From the NCBI GenBank assembly GCA_964369525.1, contig CAYJEW010000009.1, forward strand, positions 1 through 51,355: a stretch of DNA of 51,355 nucleotides, written 5' to 3'. Below are positions 40,938-50,294 of the stretch, in pieces. Within the stretch, counting starts at the first letter, position 1; every line of letters starts with the position of its first letter. The position numbers and the translations under genes were made by a program. The notes under the pieces are model-generated. The model did no database searches. It was not told the origin of the DNA and worked only from the letters and a program-made list of their open reading frames with translations. Source of the stretch: JAAYCI01 sp964369525. Its GTDB lineage: Bacteria > Bacillota > Clostridia > Oscillospirales > Ruminococcaceae.

Positions 40938-41321
40938 TTAAGCGGTTATCTCAATAAGGTTTCCCTCAGGGTCTAAAACGCAGCTTTCGTAATACCCGTC
41001 GCCGGTTGTGCGGGGCCCGCTGGTAACTGCGTAGCCGTCGCTTTGGATAGCATGGGTTAAGCTGTCTACCTTTTCTTTGCTGCCCACGCTAAAAGCCAGA
41101 TGAATAAACCCTGTGCGCTTATGGGTTGCACTTTTTTCTTCAAGCTCCGGCAGATTCATAAGCTCAAGCCTTGCACCGCTGGCGAAAGATAGAAAATAAG
41201 ATTTAAAGCCGGTGTTTTTGTTGTGATACATTTCATTGCTTTTTGCACTGAAATATTTTTCGTAATAGTTTTTTGTGGCTTCCAAATCCTGAACATACAG
41301 CGCGATGTGTTCAATCTTCAT
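40938..41321 (-). CDS. VOC family protein (glyoxalase I-like)
   Basis: 127 residues, two beta-alpha-beta-beta-beta units of the vicinal-oxygen-chelate fold. Likely metal ligands are His5 (MKIEHIALYV), the Glu of ARLELM, His of FIHLAFSV and Glu125 of GNLIEITA. The form is close to the small GloA/SMU1112c-like group, which includes glyoxalase I and fosfomycin-resistance relatives; the exact reaction cannot be fixed. Its ATG overlaps the stop of the MFS gene by four bases, so the two are translationally coupled and may act on the same compound. Confidence 0.88.
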   Translation of the reverse strand: MKIEHIALYVQDLEATKNYYEKYFSAKSNEMYHNKNTGFKSYFLSFASGARLELMNLPELEEKSATHKRTGFIHLAFSVGSKEKVDSLTHAIQSDGYAVTSGPRTTGDGYYESCVLDPEGNLIEITA

Positions 41322-42487
41322 TTTTTTATAGCCCCCACCTTTTTTAGTACAGTTTCATGCATTATAAACATTATTATCAAAAACGCACCAATAAAAATAG
41401 GGTACAGATTAAAGCTTATGTTTCTGCCAATTACACCAAATAGTGCAGGCATGGTAAGCGTGCCTGCGTACGCCATTGCTATTATTAGCCCTGTAACGGC
41501 CTGCGAATTCTGCGTGCCGAAGTATTTTGGGGTGGAGTGGATTATGCTGGGGAAAACCGGCGCAGAACCAAGGCCTATCATGGCTATGCCAATAAATGGA
41601 GTGTACTGGCCAAACGGTACCAGTAAAACGCATACGCCCACCGCCATCATAAACGAGCCTGCGCGAATCATTTGGATATCGTTAAACCTCATGGAAATAA
41701 AGCCACAGATACCTCTGCCAATGGTGATGCCAAGGTAGAACAAGGCTGAAAAACCTGCCGCCACCTCGGGCGGTATGCCACGGCTATAAATAAGGTAGCT
41801 GCTGGCCCAAAGGCCTGCGGTTTGCTCGAGCGCACAAAAGCAAAAAAATGTTATCACAATCTGCTTTACGCCGCCGATAGCGAGAATTTCTTTTAAGGAA
41901 AGTAGCTTTGCGGGTTTTTCGCTGTATGCTTTGTTTCGGCTTTTGGTTTTCCATATAGGTGCGCTGATGAAAATGATAACCGAAATTACCGCCTGCACTG
42001 CAAACAAAATGGTATACCCTGTTCTAAAGCTGTGCCCGCCTGTTAGCGCTAGGCCCATAATGTAAGGGCCTAAGGTTGCGCCAACGCCCCACATGCAGTG
42101 CAGCCAGTTCATGTGTTTGCTTTCAAAATTTATGGCAACATAGTTATTAAGCGCGGTGTCTACGCCTCCGGCGCCAAGGCCATAGGGAATGGCCCATAAA
42201 CACAGCACCCAAAACGAGGGGCTAATGGCAAAGCCAAGCAGCGAAACAGCTGTCATAATAACGCTGAAGGAGGTTACTTTATGTACGCCTAGCCGGGTTA
42301 TCAGCTTATTGCTGTTAAGGCTGGAAATAATTGTGCCGGACGAAATAATAATTGTTATAATACCCATGTTGGAAATGGGCACGCCAAACTCCGCACTTGC
42401 AAGCGGCCATGCCGAGCCCAAAACTGCGTCGGGCAGCCCAAGGCTAATAAATGTAAGATATATAAGAGCTAAAAGCAAACCTATCAT
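41318..42487 (-). CDS. MFS transporter
   Basis: 389 residues, about twelve membrane helices. ISLGLPDAVLGSAWPLASAEFG, FISSLNSNKL-type loop 2-3 and GLGAGGVDTALNNYVAINF are typical of the FucP/YfkF-like sugar and drug MFS group. IGLGSAPVFPSIIHSTPKYFG marks the second half. It lies divergent from the AraC regulator with 103 bp between, and its end overlaps the VOC gene (ATGA). A sugar or small-molecule exporter or importer is expected. GGAGGCGCAAC precedes the ATG. Confidence 0.9.
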   Translation of the reverse strand: MIGLLLALIYLTFISLGLPDAVLGSAWPLASAEFGVPISNMGIITIIISSGTIISSLNSNKLITRLGVHKVTSFSVIMTAVSLLGFAISPSFWVLCLWAIPYGLGAGGVDTALNNYVAINFESKHMNWLHCMWGVGATLGPYIMGLALTGGHSFRTGYTILFAVQAVISVIIFISAPIWKTKSRNKAYSEKPAKLLSLKEILAIGGVKQIVITFFCFCALEQTAGLWASSYLIYSRGIPPEVAAGFSALFYLGITIGRGICGFISMRFNDIQMIRAGSFMMAVGVCVLLVPFGQYTPFIGIAMIGLGSAPVFPSIIHSTPKYFGTQNSQAVTGLIIAMAYAGTLTMPALFGVIGRNISFNLYPIFIGAFLIIMFIMHETVLKKVGAIKK

Positions 42488-42504
42488 GTTGCGCCTCCGA
42501 TGTG

Positions 42505-42560
42505 ATTGTACTATAATTATATCATCAAAAATATATCATTCTATTATAAAACCGTACAAT
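42505..42560. promoter_or_regulatory. Inverted repeats in the MFS/AraC divergent region
   Basis: ATTGTAC (42505-42511) and GTACAAT (42554-42560), each followed by an AT-rich TATAATTATA-like run, form an inverted pair in the 103-bp spacer. Position and symmetry suggest binding of the AraC-type regulator. Confidence 0.4.
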
Positions 42561-42590
42561 TATATAATTATTTCGCCAAGAGGTAAGTAT

Positions 42591-43466
42591 ATGGAAAAAC
42601 CATCTTGCAACAACGTATTAGACAAAAACAATAAACAGCTTAACCTAAAAGGTACAATAGAGCTGCCTGTGGCAATATACAAGAGCGACTTAAAAAAAGA
42701 GGCGGTTGCATACCACTGGCACGAAGAGATAGAGCTTATTGTTGTACTTGAGGGCGAGATGGAACTTATAGTCGAGCTGGAAAAATACGTACTAAAGCAG
42801 GGCGAGGGTATTTTTATTAATTCAGGCAGGTTGCACTCCTGCGTGAATTTCAATAGTGCCGATTGTATTATAAAATCTTTTGTGTTTCATTCGCGCTTTA
42901 TTTATGGAGACCTAAGCAGCATATTGTTCGAAAACTATTTCCGCGATTTTTTATCAAACACATCGGTGAGAGTCTGTGCGCTGCCGCAAGAGGCCTTTCG
43001 CCTTGTGCTAAGTGCATATGATATTTTTGAGAAAAAAAGCTTTGGATATGAGTTTTTTACACGCGAAAATCTAACAAAAACTTTGCTTGCTGTTATGGAA
43101 AGTACAGAGCACAACCAAAAACCGCTTGAGATAAAGGCAATAAAACAGCTTGATAGATGCAAGGCTATGATGTCTTTTATACAGCAAAATTTTCAAAACG
43201 AAATAACACTGCTGGATGTAGCCCAAAGCGCAGGCATAAAAGAAAGCGAGGCACTAAGGTGCTTTAAAAGCACCTTAAAAACCTCGCCTATAAAATACCT
43301 AAAAAGGTATAGAATTGAGCAGGCGGCATTTTTGCTAAAGGCCACAAACGAGCCTATTATTAATATTGGGCTTAGCTGCGGGTTTTCTGAGATGAGCTAT
43401 TTTTCAAAAAGCTTTAAAGAAAACTACGGCATTACACCAACGGAATATAGAAACAGGCCGGCGTAG
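42591..43466 (+). CDS. AraC family transcriptional regulator
   Basis: 291 residues. An N-terminal cupin-like sensor (YHWHEEIELIVVLEGEMEL, LKQGEGIFINSGRLHSC) and a C-terminal pair of helix-turn-helix motifs (EITLLDVAQSAGIKESEALRCFK; IINIGLSCGFSEMSYFSKSFKENYGITPTEYRN), as usual for sugar-responsive AraC proteins. The ATG at 42591 has AAGAGGTAA (42578-42586) before it; the frame is open far upstream but that part overlaps the MFS gene and is not coding. It probably controls the divergent MFS/VOC pair. Confidence 0.92.
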   Translation: MEKPSCNNVLDKNNKQLNLKGTIELPVAIYKSDLKKEAVAYHWHEEIELIVVLEGEMELIVELEKYVLKQGEGIFINSGRLHSCVNFNSADCIIKSFVFHSRFIYGDLSSILFENYFRDFLSNTSVRVCALPQEAFRLVLSAYDIFEKKSFGYEFFTRENLTKTLLAVMESTEHNQKPLEIKAIKQLDRCKAMMSFIQQNFQNEITLLDVAQSAGIKESEALRCFKSTLKTSPIKYLKRYRIEQAAFLLKATNEPIINIGLSCGFSEMSYFSKSFKENYGITPTEYRNRPA

Positions 43467-43510
43467 CTAAAGCTATATAAACCCGAGCCTGTTTTTTGTG
43501 GGTAAAGCTA

Positions 43511-45013
43511 CTATAAGTCGTAAATTTTGGTGAATTTTTCTTTTAAATAATCCACATAGTAATCGGCGCTAAAATCTGCATTACAGCAGTTTTGCATTAT
43601 TTCTTTTGGGGTTAGCATGCTGCCGTGCTTGTAGATATGCTCTATTAGCCAATCGGCGGCAGGCTTAACATCGCCTTTGCTAATATCCTCTTTTATGTTA
43701 ACGTCTTTTTCAAGGCTTTTTGCTATCTGTGCGGCATAAGCGCTGCCAATGGAGTAACCAGGGAAGTGGCCAAAATAGCCTTGAGACCAATGCACATCTT
43801 GCAAAATACCTTTGCTGTCGCTGGGAACATCAACGCCCAAATATTCTTTGTAAAGCTTGTTCCAAAGCGCAGGCAGCTCGTTTACATCTGCATTTTCAAG
43901 CATGATTTTCTTTTCGATTTCGTAGCGGATTAAAACATGTAAAGAATAGGTAAGCTCGTCTGCCTCAATGCGTGTTAGGCCGGGTTTGGCCATGTTAACA
44001 GCCCTGTAAAACTCTTCGGCGGTAACGTCGCCCAACTGCTGAGGGAAGATTTCCTGCAATTTTGGGAAAACATAATAGCAAAATTCTTTGCTGCGCCCCA
44101 CCACATTTTCCCAAAAACGAGATTGCGACTCATGCACGCCAACGCTTGCGCCGTTCGCCAGCACGGTTCGGCCAAGCTCGTCTGCTGTGTTAAGCTCGTA
44201 CATGGCGTGGCCGCCCTCGTGCAAAACACTAAAAAGACTGCTGGGTATAAAATTCTCGTAAAAATGCGTTGTTATGCGCACATCATTTTTTGAAAAATTT
44301 GATGCAAACGGGTGCTCTGTTTGCGCCCAGATACAGTGGTTTTTATCAAGGTTTAAAAAGTCCATCAAATATTCGGCAAGCTTCATCTGCCCTTCAATAG
44401 GGTAGTGCCTATGCAAAAAGTCTGTGCGGGGCTCGGGCTTTTCTTTAATTTTTGCTATAAGCGGAACAAGCTCGCTACGCACCTTGGCAAAAAAAATGTC
44501 GGCCTCGGCTGTGGTTAAACCGCGCTCAAAATCGTTTAGCATTGTATTGTAGATAATGGTTTCGTTAGGGCGGACATATTTTGCAAATTTTTTGTTGTAC
44601 TCAATAATCTGTGCAAGTGCAGGTTTAAATAGTTCGTAATCGTTTGTTTCTTTTGCTTTAACCCAGGTTTCGTGCGCTTGGCTGCATAAAACCCTGAACT
44701 GAACATACTCTTCCATAGGTATTTTTTCGGTTTTTTCGCGCGCAATTAAAATTAGTTCAAGCTCTTTTTTTGTTTGCTTGTCTAGTTGCTCTTTGTTATC
44801 GCTGAGAACTTTTAAAGCGGCTGTATATGCCTCGCTCATATCCAGCTTGTAAACCTCTTCGGTTAAAACACCCATTGTTGTGGCAAAGTTTTTAAATGCA
44901 CCTTTTGGCATAATTGTTTCTGCATCAAAGCGCAATAAGGCCATTGCATGGTTATAAGCATCCATTTTATTTTGGTGAGCCCTGAATTCTTTTAACGCTG
45001 TATCAAAGTTCAT
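43511..45013 (-). CDS. M32 family metallocarboxypeptidase
   Basis: 500 residues, typical for the family of thermostable carboxypeptidase 1. The zinc motif HEGGH lies near residue 263 and is followed by MYELN; GVHESQSRFWEN, LTRIEADELTYSLHVLIRYEIEK and GYFGHFPGYSIGSAYAAQ are family-specific. It releases C-terminal amino acids from peptides in the cytoplasm. The gene stands alone, convergent with the AraC gene. TGGGGTAA precedes the ATG. The region 45014-45275 upstream shows no gene; only a 12-bp match to the 282-bp element's terminal repeat (45116-45127) is notable. Confidence 0.95.
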   Translation of the reverse strand: MNFDTALKEFRAHQNKMDAYNHAMALLRFDAETIMPKGAFKNFATTMGVLTEEVYKLDMSEAYTAALKVLSDNKEQLDKQTKKELELILIAREKTEKIPMEEYVQFRVLCSQAHETWVKAKETNDYELFKPALAQIIEYNKKFAKYVRPNETIIYNTMLNDFERGLTTAEADIFFAKVRSELVPLIAKIKEKPEPRTDFLHRHYPIEGQMKLAEYLMDFLNLDKNHCIWAQTEHPFASNFSKNDVRITTHFYENFIPSSLFSVLHEGGHAMYELNTADELGRTVLANGASVGVHESQSRFWENVVGRSKEFCYYVFPKLQEIFPQQLGDVTAEEFYRAVNMAKPGLTRIEADELTYSLHVLIRYEIEKKIMLENADVNELPALWNKLYKEYLGVDVPSDSKGILQDVHWSQGYFGHFPGYSIGSAYAAQIAKSLEKDVNIKEDISKGDVKPAADWLIEHIYKHGSMLTPKEIMQNCCNADFSADYYVDYLKEKFTKIYDL

Positions 45014-45275
45014 AATTACCCCATACTTTCATTTGAATTTGTAAAAAATTATATAGTATATTTAAGGAATTTACAATGCATTTTAAAATACTAAACAGCA
45101 ATATGCGGGTGCAACCCCCTAACGCTTACCGAACTAATATTTATTAGCCATACAACTCATCTCACTGGTATCGATTGTGATATCAGTATCAAAAATGTTC
45201 GTAGTTGATTTGTGTTGCTTGCGAGACTACAATAACACTTGTAGAAGCCCAATATAATATTTCGGAGGTGCCAGC

Positions 45276-45956
45276 ATGACTATTAAAGAAATATATGAAA
45301 AGTTCGATAGAATTGGATGTCTTTCATTTACAACGGTTGATCAAGACGGCGCCCCACATGCACGAATTGCGCACCTTAGAGCGCATGACGAGCTTGGGAT
45401 ATATTTTATGACCATGTTCACGAAGGATTTTTATGCCCACATGAAGAATAATGGGAATATCTCTATTTGCGGGCTGAATGCTAAAACGCAGATTGTGCAC
45501 GACCCAAACGGCTTTCCGATATTTGAGGGGGGTTATGCTATTCGCATGACGGGGAAGGCAAAAGAGGTGGCCATAGAAGAAATAAAAGCGAAAAATAACC
45601 CGGCTTTTGATTTTTGTATCAAAGATCAAGAAAGCTATCAAGCGATGGTGGTGTTTTGCATCACAGAGGGGTATGGAGATGTTTTTGACTATGATTTCGA
45701 GAAGATAAGCCGTGAAACCAAGCTGGAAAGAGAATACTTTTCGTTTGGCGGGGCGAAAGAAAGATATAAAGGTTTAACGATTGATAATAGTAAATGTATC
45801 TCCTGTGGGCTTTGCAAGAAAAAGTGCTCGTTCCTTGCTATAAATAATGATGCGGGAATTTACGCCGTAAATAAGTATCGCTGTGATGAATGTGGCGATT
45901 GTTACATAAACTGCCCGGTTAAAGCTATATCATATAAAGGTGAAGAAGTTGGATAA
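45276..45956 (+). CDS. Flavin-binding split-barrel (PNPOx-like) protein fused to a 2x[4Fe-4S] ferredoxin domain
   Basis: 226 residues. Residues 1 to about 150 form a pyridoxamine-phosphate-oxidase-like FMN barrel (IGCLSFTTVDQDGAPHARI; MTGKAKEVAIEEI). Residues about 175-225 are a bacterial ferredoxin with CISCGLCKKKC and CDECGDCYINCP. The fusion suggests an electron-transfer flavoprotein that passes electrons between FMN and ferredoxin-type carriers in an anaerobe. Partner and substrate are unknown. CGGAGGTG at 45264-45271 sets the start. It is the last complete gene before the tRNA fragment. Confidence 0.88.
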   Translation: MTIKEIYEKFDRIGCLSFTTVDQDGAPHARIAHLRAHDELGIYFMTMFTKDFYAHMKNNGNISICGLNAKTQIVHDPNGFPIFEGGYAIRMTGKAKEVAIEEIKAKNNPAFDFCIKDQESYQAMVVFCITEGYGDVFDYDFEKISRETKLEREYFSFGGAKERYKGLTIDNSKCISCGLCKKKCSFLAINNDAGIYAVNKYRCDECGDCYINCPVKAISYKGEEVG

Positions 45957-45980
45957 TTACCTAAAATACCTAAAAGAAAA

Positions 45981-46011
45981 GACGCTAACCCAAATAAATT
46001 GGGTTAGCGTC
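45981..46011 (-). terminator. Terminator of the former tRNA-Met gene
   Basis: A 13-bp perfect stem (45981-45993 with 45999-46011). On the minus strand it directly follows the tRNA 3' end and is followed by TTTTCTTTT. It may also help end the flavin/ferredoxin transcript, though the plus strand lacks a T-run. Confidence 0.75.
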
Positions 46012-46015
46012 ACGC

Positions 46016-46060
46016 TGGTTGCGGGGGCCGGATTTGAACCGACGACCTTCGGGTTATGAG
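46016..46060 (-). other. 3' half of tRNA-Met (CAT) - probable attachment site of an integrative element
   Basis: On the minus strand, 46060-46016 reads from the anticodon loop CTCATAA through the anticodon-stem 3' side CCCG, a full T arm (GTTCAAATC loop) and acceptor 3' strand to CCA. Upstream of the loop the sequence diverges at once, with no 5' anticodon stem, D arm or acceptor partner. Such fragments from the anticodon loop to the 3' end are what tyrosine integrases leave at the far end of an inserted element. Confidence 0.75.
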
Positions 46061-46253
46061 ATAGCTCTATTTCATTTTTTTAACTACATCTAACAAAACC
46101 AAACCCGTATATTTCATAGACTAAACAAAATAATGCTGTTATTTTAAATAATTATTTTAATTTCGAAGGCAGAAACGGTACGAAACAGCGGCACTATATT
46201 CGTAGCAAACCTACTACATGAGCACCTTTGCAAGCTTTTATCTTTACTTTATA

Positions 46254-47483
46254 CTAAGTAAGCAACCAGTCAATCAAATTAAGCGATTTGATGCCATTAT
46301 ATGAAGTGATATAGCTTTTATCCATTGATAATACAATTTTTTCATAGTTGTCGTGTATCATGCGCAGAGGTCTAAGCTCCCTTTCTCGGGTTTCAGCAGA
46401 CTGCATACTTTCACTCACTTGGATATACAGCTTATCATCTGGCTTTTCCGCTATAAAATCCACCTCGGTTTCTCCTACTTTCCCGATGAAAACACGATAA
46501 TCACGGCGCAGAAGCTCTAAAAAAACAATATTTTCCAGGATGTGGCCTCTGTCTGCATCACGATATCCCAACAGCATATTTCGAAACCCGATATCAATGA
46601 TATAGTTTTTACCCAAGGTTTTTAAAAGTTGCTTCCCTTTTACGTCATAACGGCCTACGTGATAAAATATAAATGCACTTTGTAACATAGCGATATATTT
46701 ATCTACAGTTTTGCCGGCAATGTTTTTACTTTTTCCCTGCCTTAGCTCGCCTTCATTTGATAGCACATTACCAATACGATTCGGTGAGGTAACGCTACCT
46801 ATGTTAGAGCAAAGAAACAATACGATCTTTTCAAGCGTACGCTGGTCGATTTGGGGGTTGCGCTGAACAATGTCACGCAAAACCACGGTAGAATAAATCC
46901 CTTCCAGCGCCTGATTGCTTCTTGCTTCATTGAACCGATACTCGCTGAGGATTGGCATACCTCCAAGCTGCAAATAACGCTGGAACTTTTCCTCCACCGA
47001 AACGGCTTCCTCGAATTCATAGAAGGTTAAAAACTCTTTGAAAGAAAGCGGCAACATCCGAATTTCTACATATCGGCCGGACAGTAGCGTAGAGAATTCC
47101 GTGGAAAGCAGGTAAGCATTAGAGCCGGTAATGTAAATATCCACATCAAAATCAAGCCGAAAGGATTCTATGGCTTTTTCCCATTGGTCTATCACCTGTA
47201 ACTCGTCAAAAATCAAGTAGACTTTTCCCTCTTTGGGAATTCGATCCGCAACATACTTGTAAAACGCAAGATAATCTTTGAGATTACCATATTGCAAAGA
47301 CTCTAAATTCATATGAATAATGTTGCTGTTTTTAACAGACTCACTGATAAGGTGCTGATGAAACAACTCCAACAAAGAAGATTTACCGCACCTGCGTATG
47401 CCAGTGACTATTTTAATCAAGTCCACATCTTTATTTTGGATAAGCTGGCTTAAATATTCAGGGCGACTGATAAGCTTTGTCAC
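46254..47483 (-). CDS. ATP-binding protein, AAA+ with DUF4143 C-terminal domain
   Basis: 409 residues. The AAA_14-type ATPase domain has Walker A GIRRCGKSS (28-36), Walker B VYLIFDELQ near 92 and the sensor segment ITGSNAYLLS. A winged-helix middle region follows, then the DUF4143 domain with LENIVFLELLRRDY and GETEVDFIAE, a PD-(D/E)XK-like nuclease fold. This family is very common and variable in gut anaerobes; its cellular role is not settled. The start is GTG at 47483, six bases after GAGGAGG; the ATG at 47528 lies before that ribosome site. Confidence 0.9.
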   Translation of the reverse strand: MTKLISRPEYLSQLIQNKDVDLIKIVTGIRRCGKSSLLELFHQHLISESVKNSNIIHMNLESLQYGNLKDYLAFYKYVADRIPKEGKVYLIFDELQVIDQWEKAIESFRLDFDVDIYITGSNAYLLSTEFSTLLSGRYVEIRMLPLSFKEFLTFYEFEEAVSVEEKFQRYLQLGGMPILSEYRFNEARSNQALEGIYSTVVLRDIVQRNPQIDQRTLEKIVLFLCSNIGSVTSPNRIGNVLSNEGELRQGKSKNIAGKTVDKYIAMLQSAFIFYHVGRYDVKGKQLLKTLGKNYIIDIGFRNMLLGYRDADRGHILENIVFLELLRRDYRVFIGKVGETEVDFIAEKPDDKLYIQVSESMQSAETRERELRPLRMIHDNYEKIVLSMDKSYITSYNGIKSLNLIDWLLT

Positions 47484-47533
47484 AATGCACCTCCTCAATA
47501 ATATCTTACATTTATTATACTTACTCACAATGC

Positions 47534-47607
47534 AAAAATCAATAGTTTCAGACTTTGAAGTTTGAAACTATTGATTTTTATAAAGTTTTGGACTTATGCA
47601 GTCCAAA
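47534..47607. terminator. Two hairpins after the 792-residue gene
   Basis: A 22-bp near-perfect stem (47534-47555 with 47558-47579, one G-T pair), ending in five A/T on each side, so usable on either strand. A second hairpin TTTGGACT-N5-AGTCCAAA lies at 47587-47607. Together they isolate the 792-residue gene from the ATPase gene. The rest of 47484-47736 holds no gene. Confidence 0.7.
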
Positions 47608-47736
47608 TTTTGAATATGTGTAGTAACCTTCAGAATTAAACTGAGCTGCCTCCCAGGTTTTGGTGTGATGTTTTCTTATGTGGATTAATGGAAAATAGTT
47701 GGTATTTTTATGATGAGTTGCCTATCAAATCTTTTG

Positions 47737-50115
47737 TTAAACGAGAGGTTGTGTTGCTTCAGCGCCGATTTTAAACGAGCTATTAAACTTATTCATACTT
47801 TTCATTGCAATTTTCATTGCACTTACGGCATCTTCATTTGTTTTAATTTGTTGTTTCAGTAATTTTTTCTCTTCCGCACTTCCAAGGTCTGCTTTTAATT
47901 TTAGTTTAATTAAGTCGGTTTCAATAGCCTCTATGTTTTTCACATATTGCTCAAGCACGGTATTTGAATATTCTATATCATGCTCTTCATTCAAAAATAT
48001 TTCTCTCACCGAAACCATTAGTTTTGCTGATTGCATAATTATTTGCTTTTTACTTATGATATCCATGACTCCGACAGCTCCTCCCACACCGGCACCAATA
48101 CCAACTCCTAATACAGCGCCACCGCCGACAATTATCATGGTACCTCCAGCCATGCCTAAACCACCTATAGCAATAGCTCCGCCACCAATATACGCAAGAC
48201 AAGCACTGGTCAATGCAGCCCCGCTAAGCCCAATGAACTTTGAACCAAGTAATAAAACTGCAATTTTAGGAGCAAGCATTCCTGAGGTTAAAACCATAGC
48301 TGTTGCTACTGCTACAGTTATCAAAGTTCCGGTAATTATACTTTTTAAATATTCACTAAGTTCTTTTGACACCGAGGTATAGCATTTTCGGAGCCTTTGT
48401 ATAAATCCTTTGCTATAATAGTGCGCATCGAAATATGATTCTAAAAATTCATCTCCTTCGGATTTTTTGTGACCAGTTAAAGGTGTGTTTAGTAGTTTGT
48501 ATTTTGTGCTGGGAATAGGCTTGCCTTTTTTATCCTTTTCAGTGCTTAATGCAAAGTAAGGCTCAAAAAGCATTGCTTCCAACAACACTAATTTCAGCCA
48601 TGTTTTTTCAGGCTCACTCTTATTTGCCATACTGATCAATTCTTCTTTGTCGTACCAACGAATTTTTGCATTTTCCACATTAACGAATTGTGGATAACCC
48701 AAAGAAATATAACTTTTCCACTCATCGAGCCATTCTTTTTTTAAGCTAATTATTTTTTCAGAACCTACAATTTGAGGGGTTTTTTCTATATCATTTTGCA
48801 CCTTATGACATTCTAAATTGTATAAAAGTTCTGTTTGCTCTAATGTTAGTCCGAATTTATCATAATCCATTTCTTTGCCTATCCTTTCGTATTTATTATT
48901 ATCAAATTCGGTATAAGTATTGCGTTTAATGTCTTCATATAACTGCTTTATTTGCCTTACTTTTCTTATTTTTAAAAATTCGGATACTTCAAATCCCAGA
49001 GCTACCGTAAACCGCCCTACGCCTATATAATTAACACTTACAAAATATTTTTTTGATATAATTGCTTCTGTCATATCAATTGTTGTAAATACGCCTGTCG
49101 CAATAGTTAACATTCGTGTGAGTGTCGGATTATTGATGGGTTTTATTTTACCCCAATCTAATTTGGAGAAATCTTTTATTGTTTTAACTTTATTTGTTTT
49201 AAGTTCAGTAGCTAATCGCCTAATAAAATAAAACAGCCTAACTATGCATTCATTTGCAATCACGGGAATAGCTTGTTTTCCTATTTCAATCGCAACGCCA
49301 AGTTCTGCACGAAAATCAAATTTCTGTATACTATCCTTAATTATTTTGCCCTTTTCATCACGCTTTGCAAATAGTGTGCCGTTAAACATTTTAGACAAAA
49401 ACACAGATAAACTTTCGTCGTTTACTTTTAAGTCTTTAGCGAAAGGCAAAACAGATATCTCTTTTGCGAGAGATAATATAGGGCCGGGTATACCTGTACC
49501 ACCACCAAATCCTGCAGTGCTACTAGAACCCGCTATATCGCTAATGAGATGAAAAAACCAAACTAATGTTCCTTTGAAAAATTTGTCCGGTGTATTTTTA
49601 CCTATAAATTTCTTGCTCTTTTTAGCAACCGGAACAGCAATGAAATTACCGCTCGCATTAGTGCCATATGATTTTCCGGTAAATTGGGTTAACAACGAAA
49701 AGATTAAGCCTACAATTGTTGGGTGATGTGCAAAATCTCTTAAATGGTGTTGCAACCCGCCACCAAAATCAGGTGTGTTGCCATCAGATGCAAGCGGAAA
49801 CATCTTCTCTAAAAATCTAACCGATTTATCTAGCTCTTCTTCCTCGCATCCAAAAGCTTTAGCAACTTTTGTTACAAATTCATTTACCTTTTCGTCGGCT
49901 ATTGATTTTCCGTTATCTAAGCTAAATTCCCCAACCCATAAGATATCAAGCATTCCACATAATATTCCAGATGCCACGGACACAAAATAATCCAGCGTAT
50001 CTGCTTGACTTGACATTGAATCAATTTGCTGTTGTAAGTCAAATATACTTTGTTCTATATTGATGCTGGCAAGCTCATCGCTATTTAATATTTTTATTTC
50101 AATATTATCTTTCAT
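47737..50115 (-). CDS. Large protein with C-terminal glycine-zipper membrane segment, unknown function
   Basis: 792 residues. I recognise no named domain. The N-terminal half is helical with a conserved-looking block HHLRDFAHHPTIVGLIFSLL (about 125-145) and a GTNASGNFIAVPV block. The middle is charged and helical. Residues about 595-695 are strongly hydrophobic and glycine-rich (LAYIGGGAIAIGGLGMAGG, then VLGVGIGAGVGGAVGVMDII), a glycine-zipper pattern seen in pore-forming and membrane-inserting proteins. A charged coiled-coil-like tail (about 715-780) follows. The ATG at 50115 is chosen for TTGGAGG seven bases upstream. It lies downstream of two tiny membrane-protein genes, separated by a terminator. 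Confidence 0.75.
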   Translation of the reverse strand: MKDNIEIKILNSDELASINIEQSIFDLQQQIDSMSSQADTLDYFVSVASGILCGMLDILWVGEFSLDNGKSIADEKVNEFVTKVAKAFGCEEEELDKSVRFLEKMFPLASDGNTPDFGGGLQHHLRDFAHHPTIVGLIFSLLTQFTGKSYGTNASGNFIAVPVAKKSKKFIGKNTPDKFFKGTLVWFFHLISDIAGSSSTAGFGGGTGIPGPILSLAKEISVLPFAKDLKVNDESLSVFLSKMFNGTLFAKRDEKGKIIKDSIQKFDFRAELGVAIEIGKQAIPVIANECIVRLFYFIRRLATELKTNKVKTIKDFSKLDWGKIKPINNPTLTRMLTIATGVFTTIDMTEAIISKKYFVSVNYIGVGRFTVALGFEVSEFLKIRKVRQIKQLYEDIKRNTYTEFDNNKYERIGKEMDYDKFGLTLEQTELLYNLECHKVQNDIEKTPQIVGSEKIISLKKEWLDEWKSYISLGYPQFVNVENAKIRWYDKEELISMANKSEPEKTWLKLVLLEAMLFEPYFALSTEKDKKGKPIPSTKYKLLNTPLTGHKKSEGDEFLESYFDAHYYSKGFIQRLRKCYTSVSKELSEYLKSIITGTLITVAVATAMVLTSGMLAPKIAVLLLGSKFIGLSGAALTSACLAYIGGGAIAIGGLGMAGGTMIIVGGGAVLGVGIGAGVGGAVGVMDIISKKQIIMQSAKLMVSVREIFLNEEHDIEYSNTVLEQYVKNIEAIETDLIKLKLKADLGSAEEKKLLKQQIKTNEDAVSAMKIAMKSMNKFNSSFKIGAEATQPLV

Positions 50116-50180
50116 TGTGTGCCTCCAAAATATCATGTTACAGTCTTATTTGAGCGCTATATTAAAATTTATTTTATACG

Positions 50181-50208
50181 GAAAAGCAACCCCTGAAAAG
50201 GGATTGCT
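50181..50208 (-). terminator. Terminator of the small membrane-protein operon
   Basis: On the minus strand AGCAATCCCT pairs with AGGGGTTGCT (one wobble pair) around TTTC, followed by TTTTCC. It lies between the 36-residue gene and the 792-residue gene. Confidence 0.8.
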
Positions 50209-50294
50209 ACTCGTTAGTCAACAGACTTGCATGGGGGAGGTTACATTGATATAAAATAAATGCTTGCTAAAAATACTGCGCTTTAAATTTATTT

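Noticed and set aside
42189..42590. Upstream extension of the AraC reading frame
   Set aside because: It lies antisense inside the MFS gene; the AraC fold and ribosome site begin at 42591.
46016..46060. Functional tRNA-Met gene
   Set aside because: The 5' acceptor strand, D arm and 5' side of the anticodon stem are missing from the adjacent sequence.
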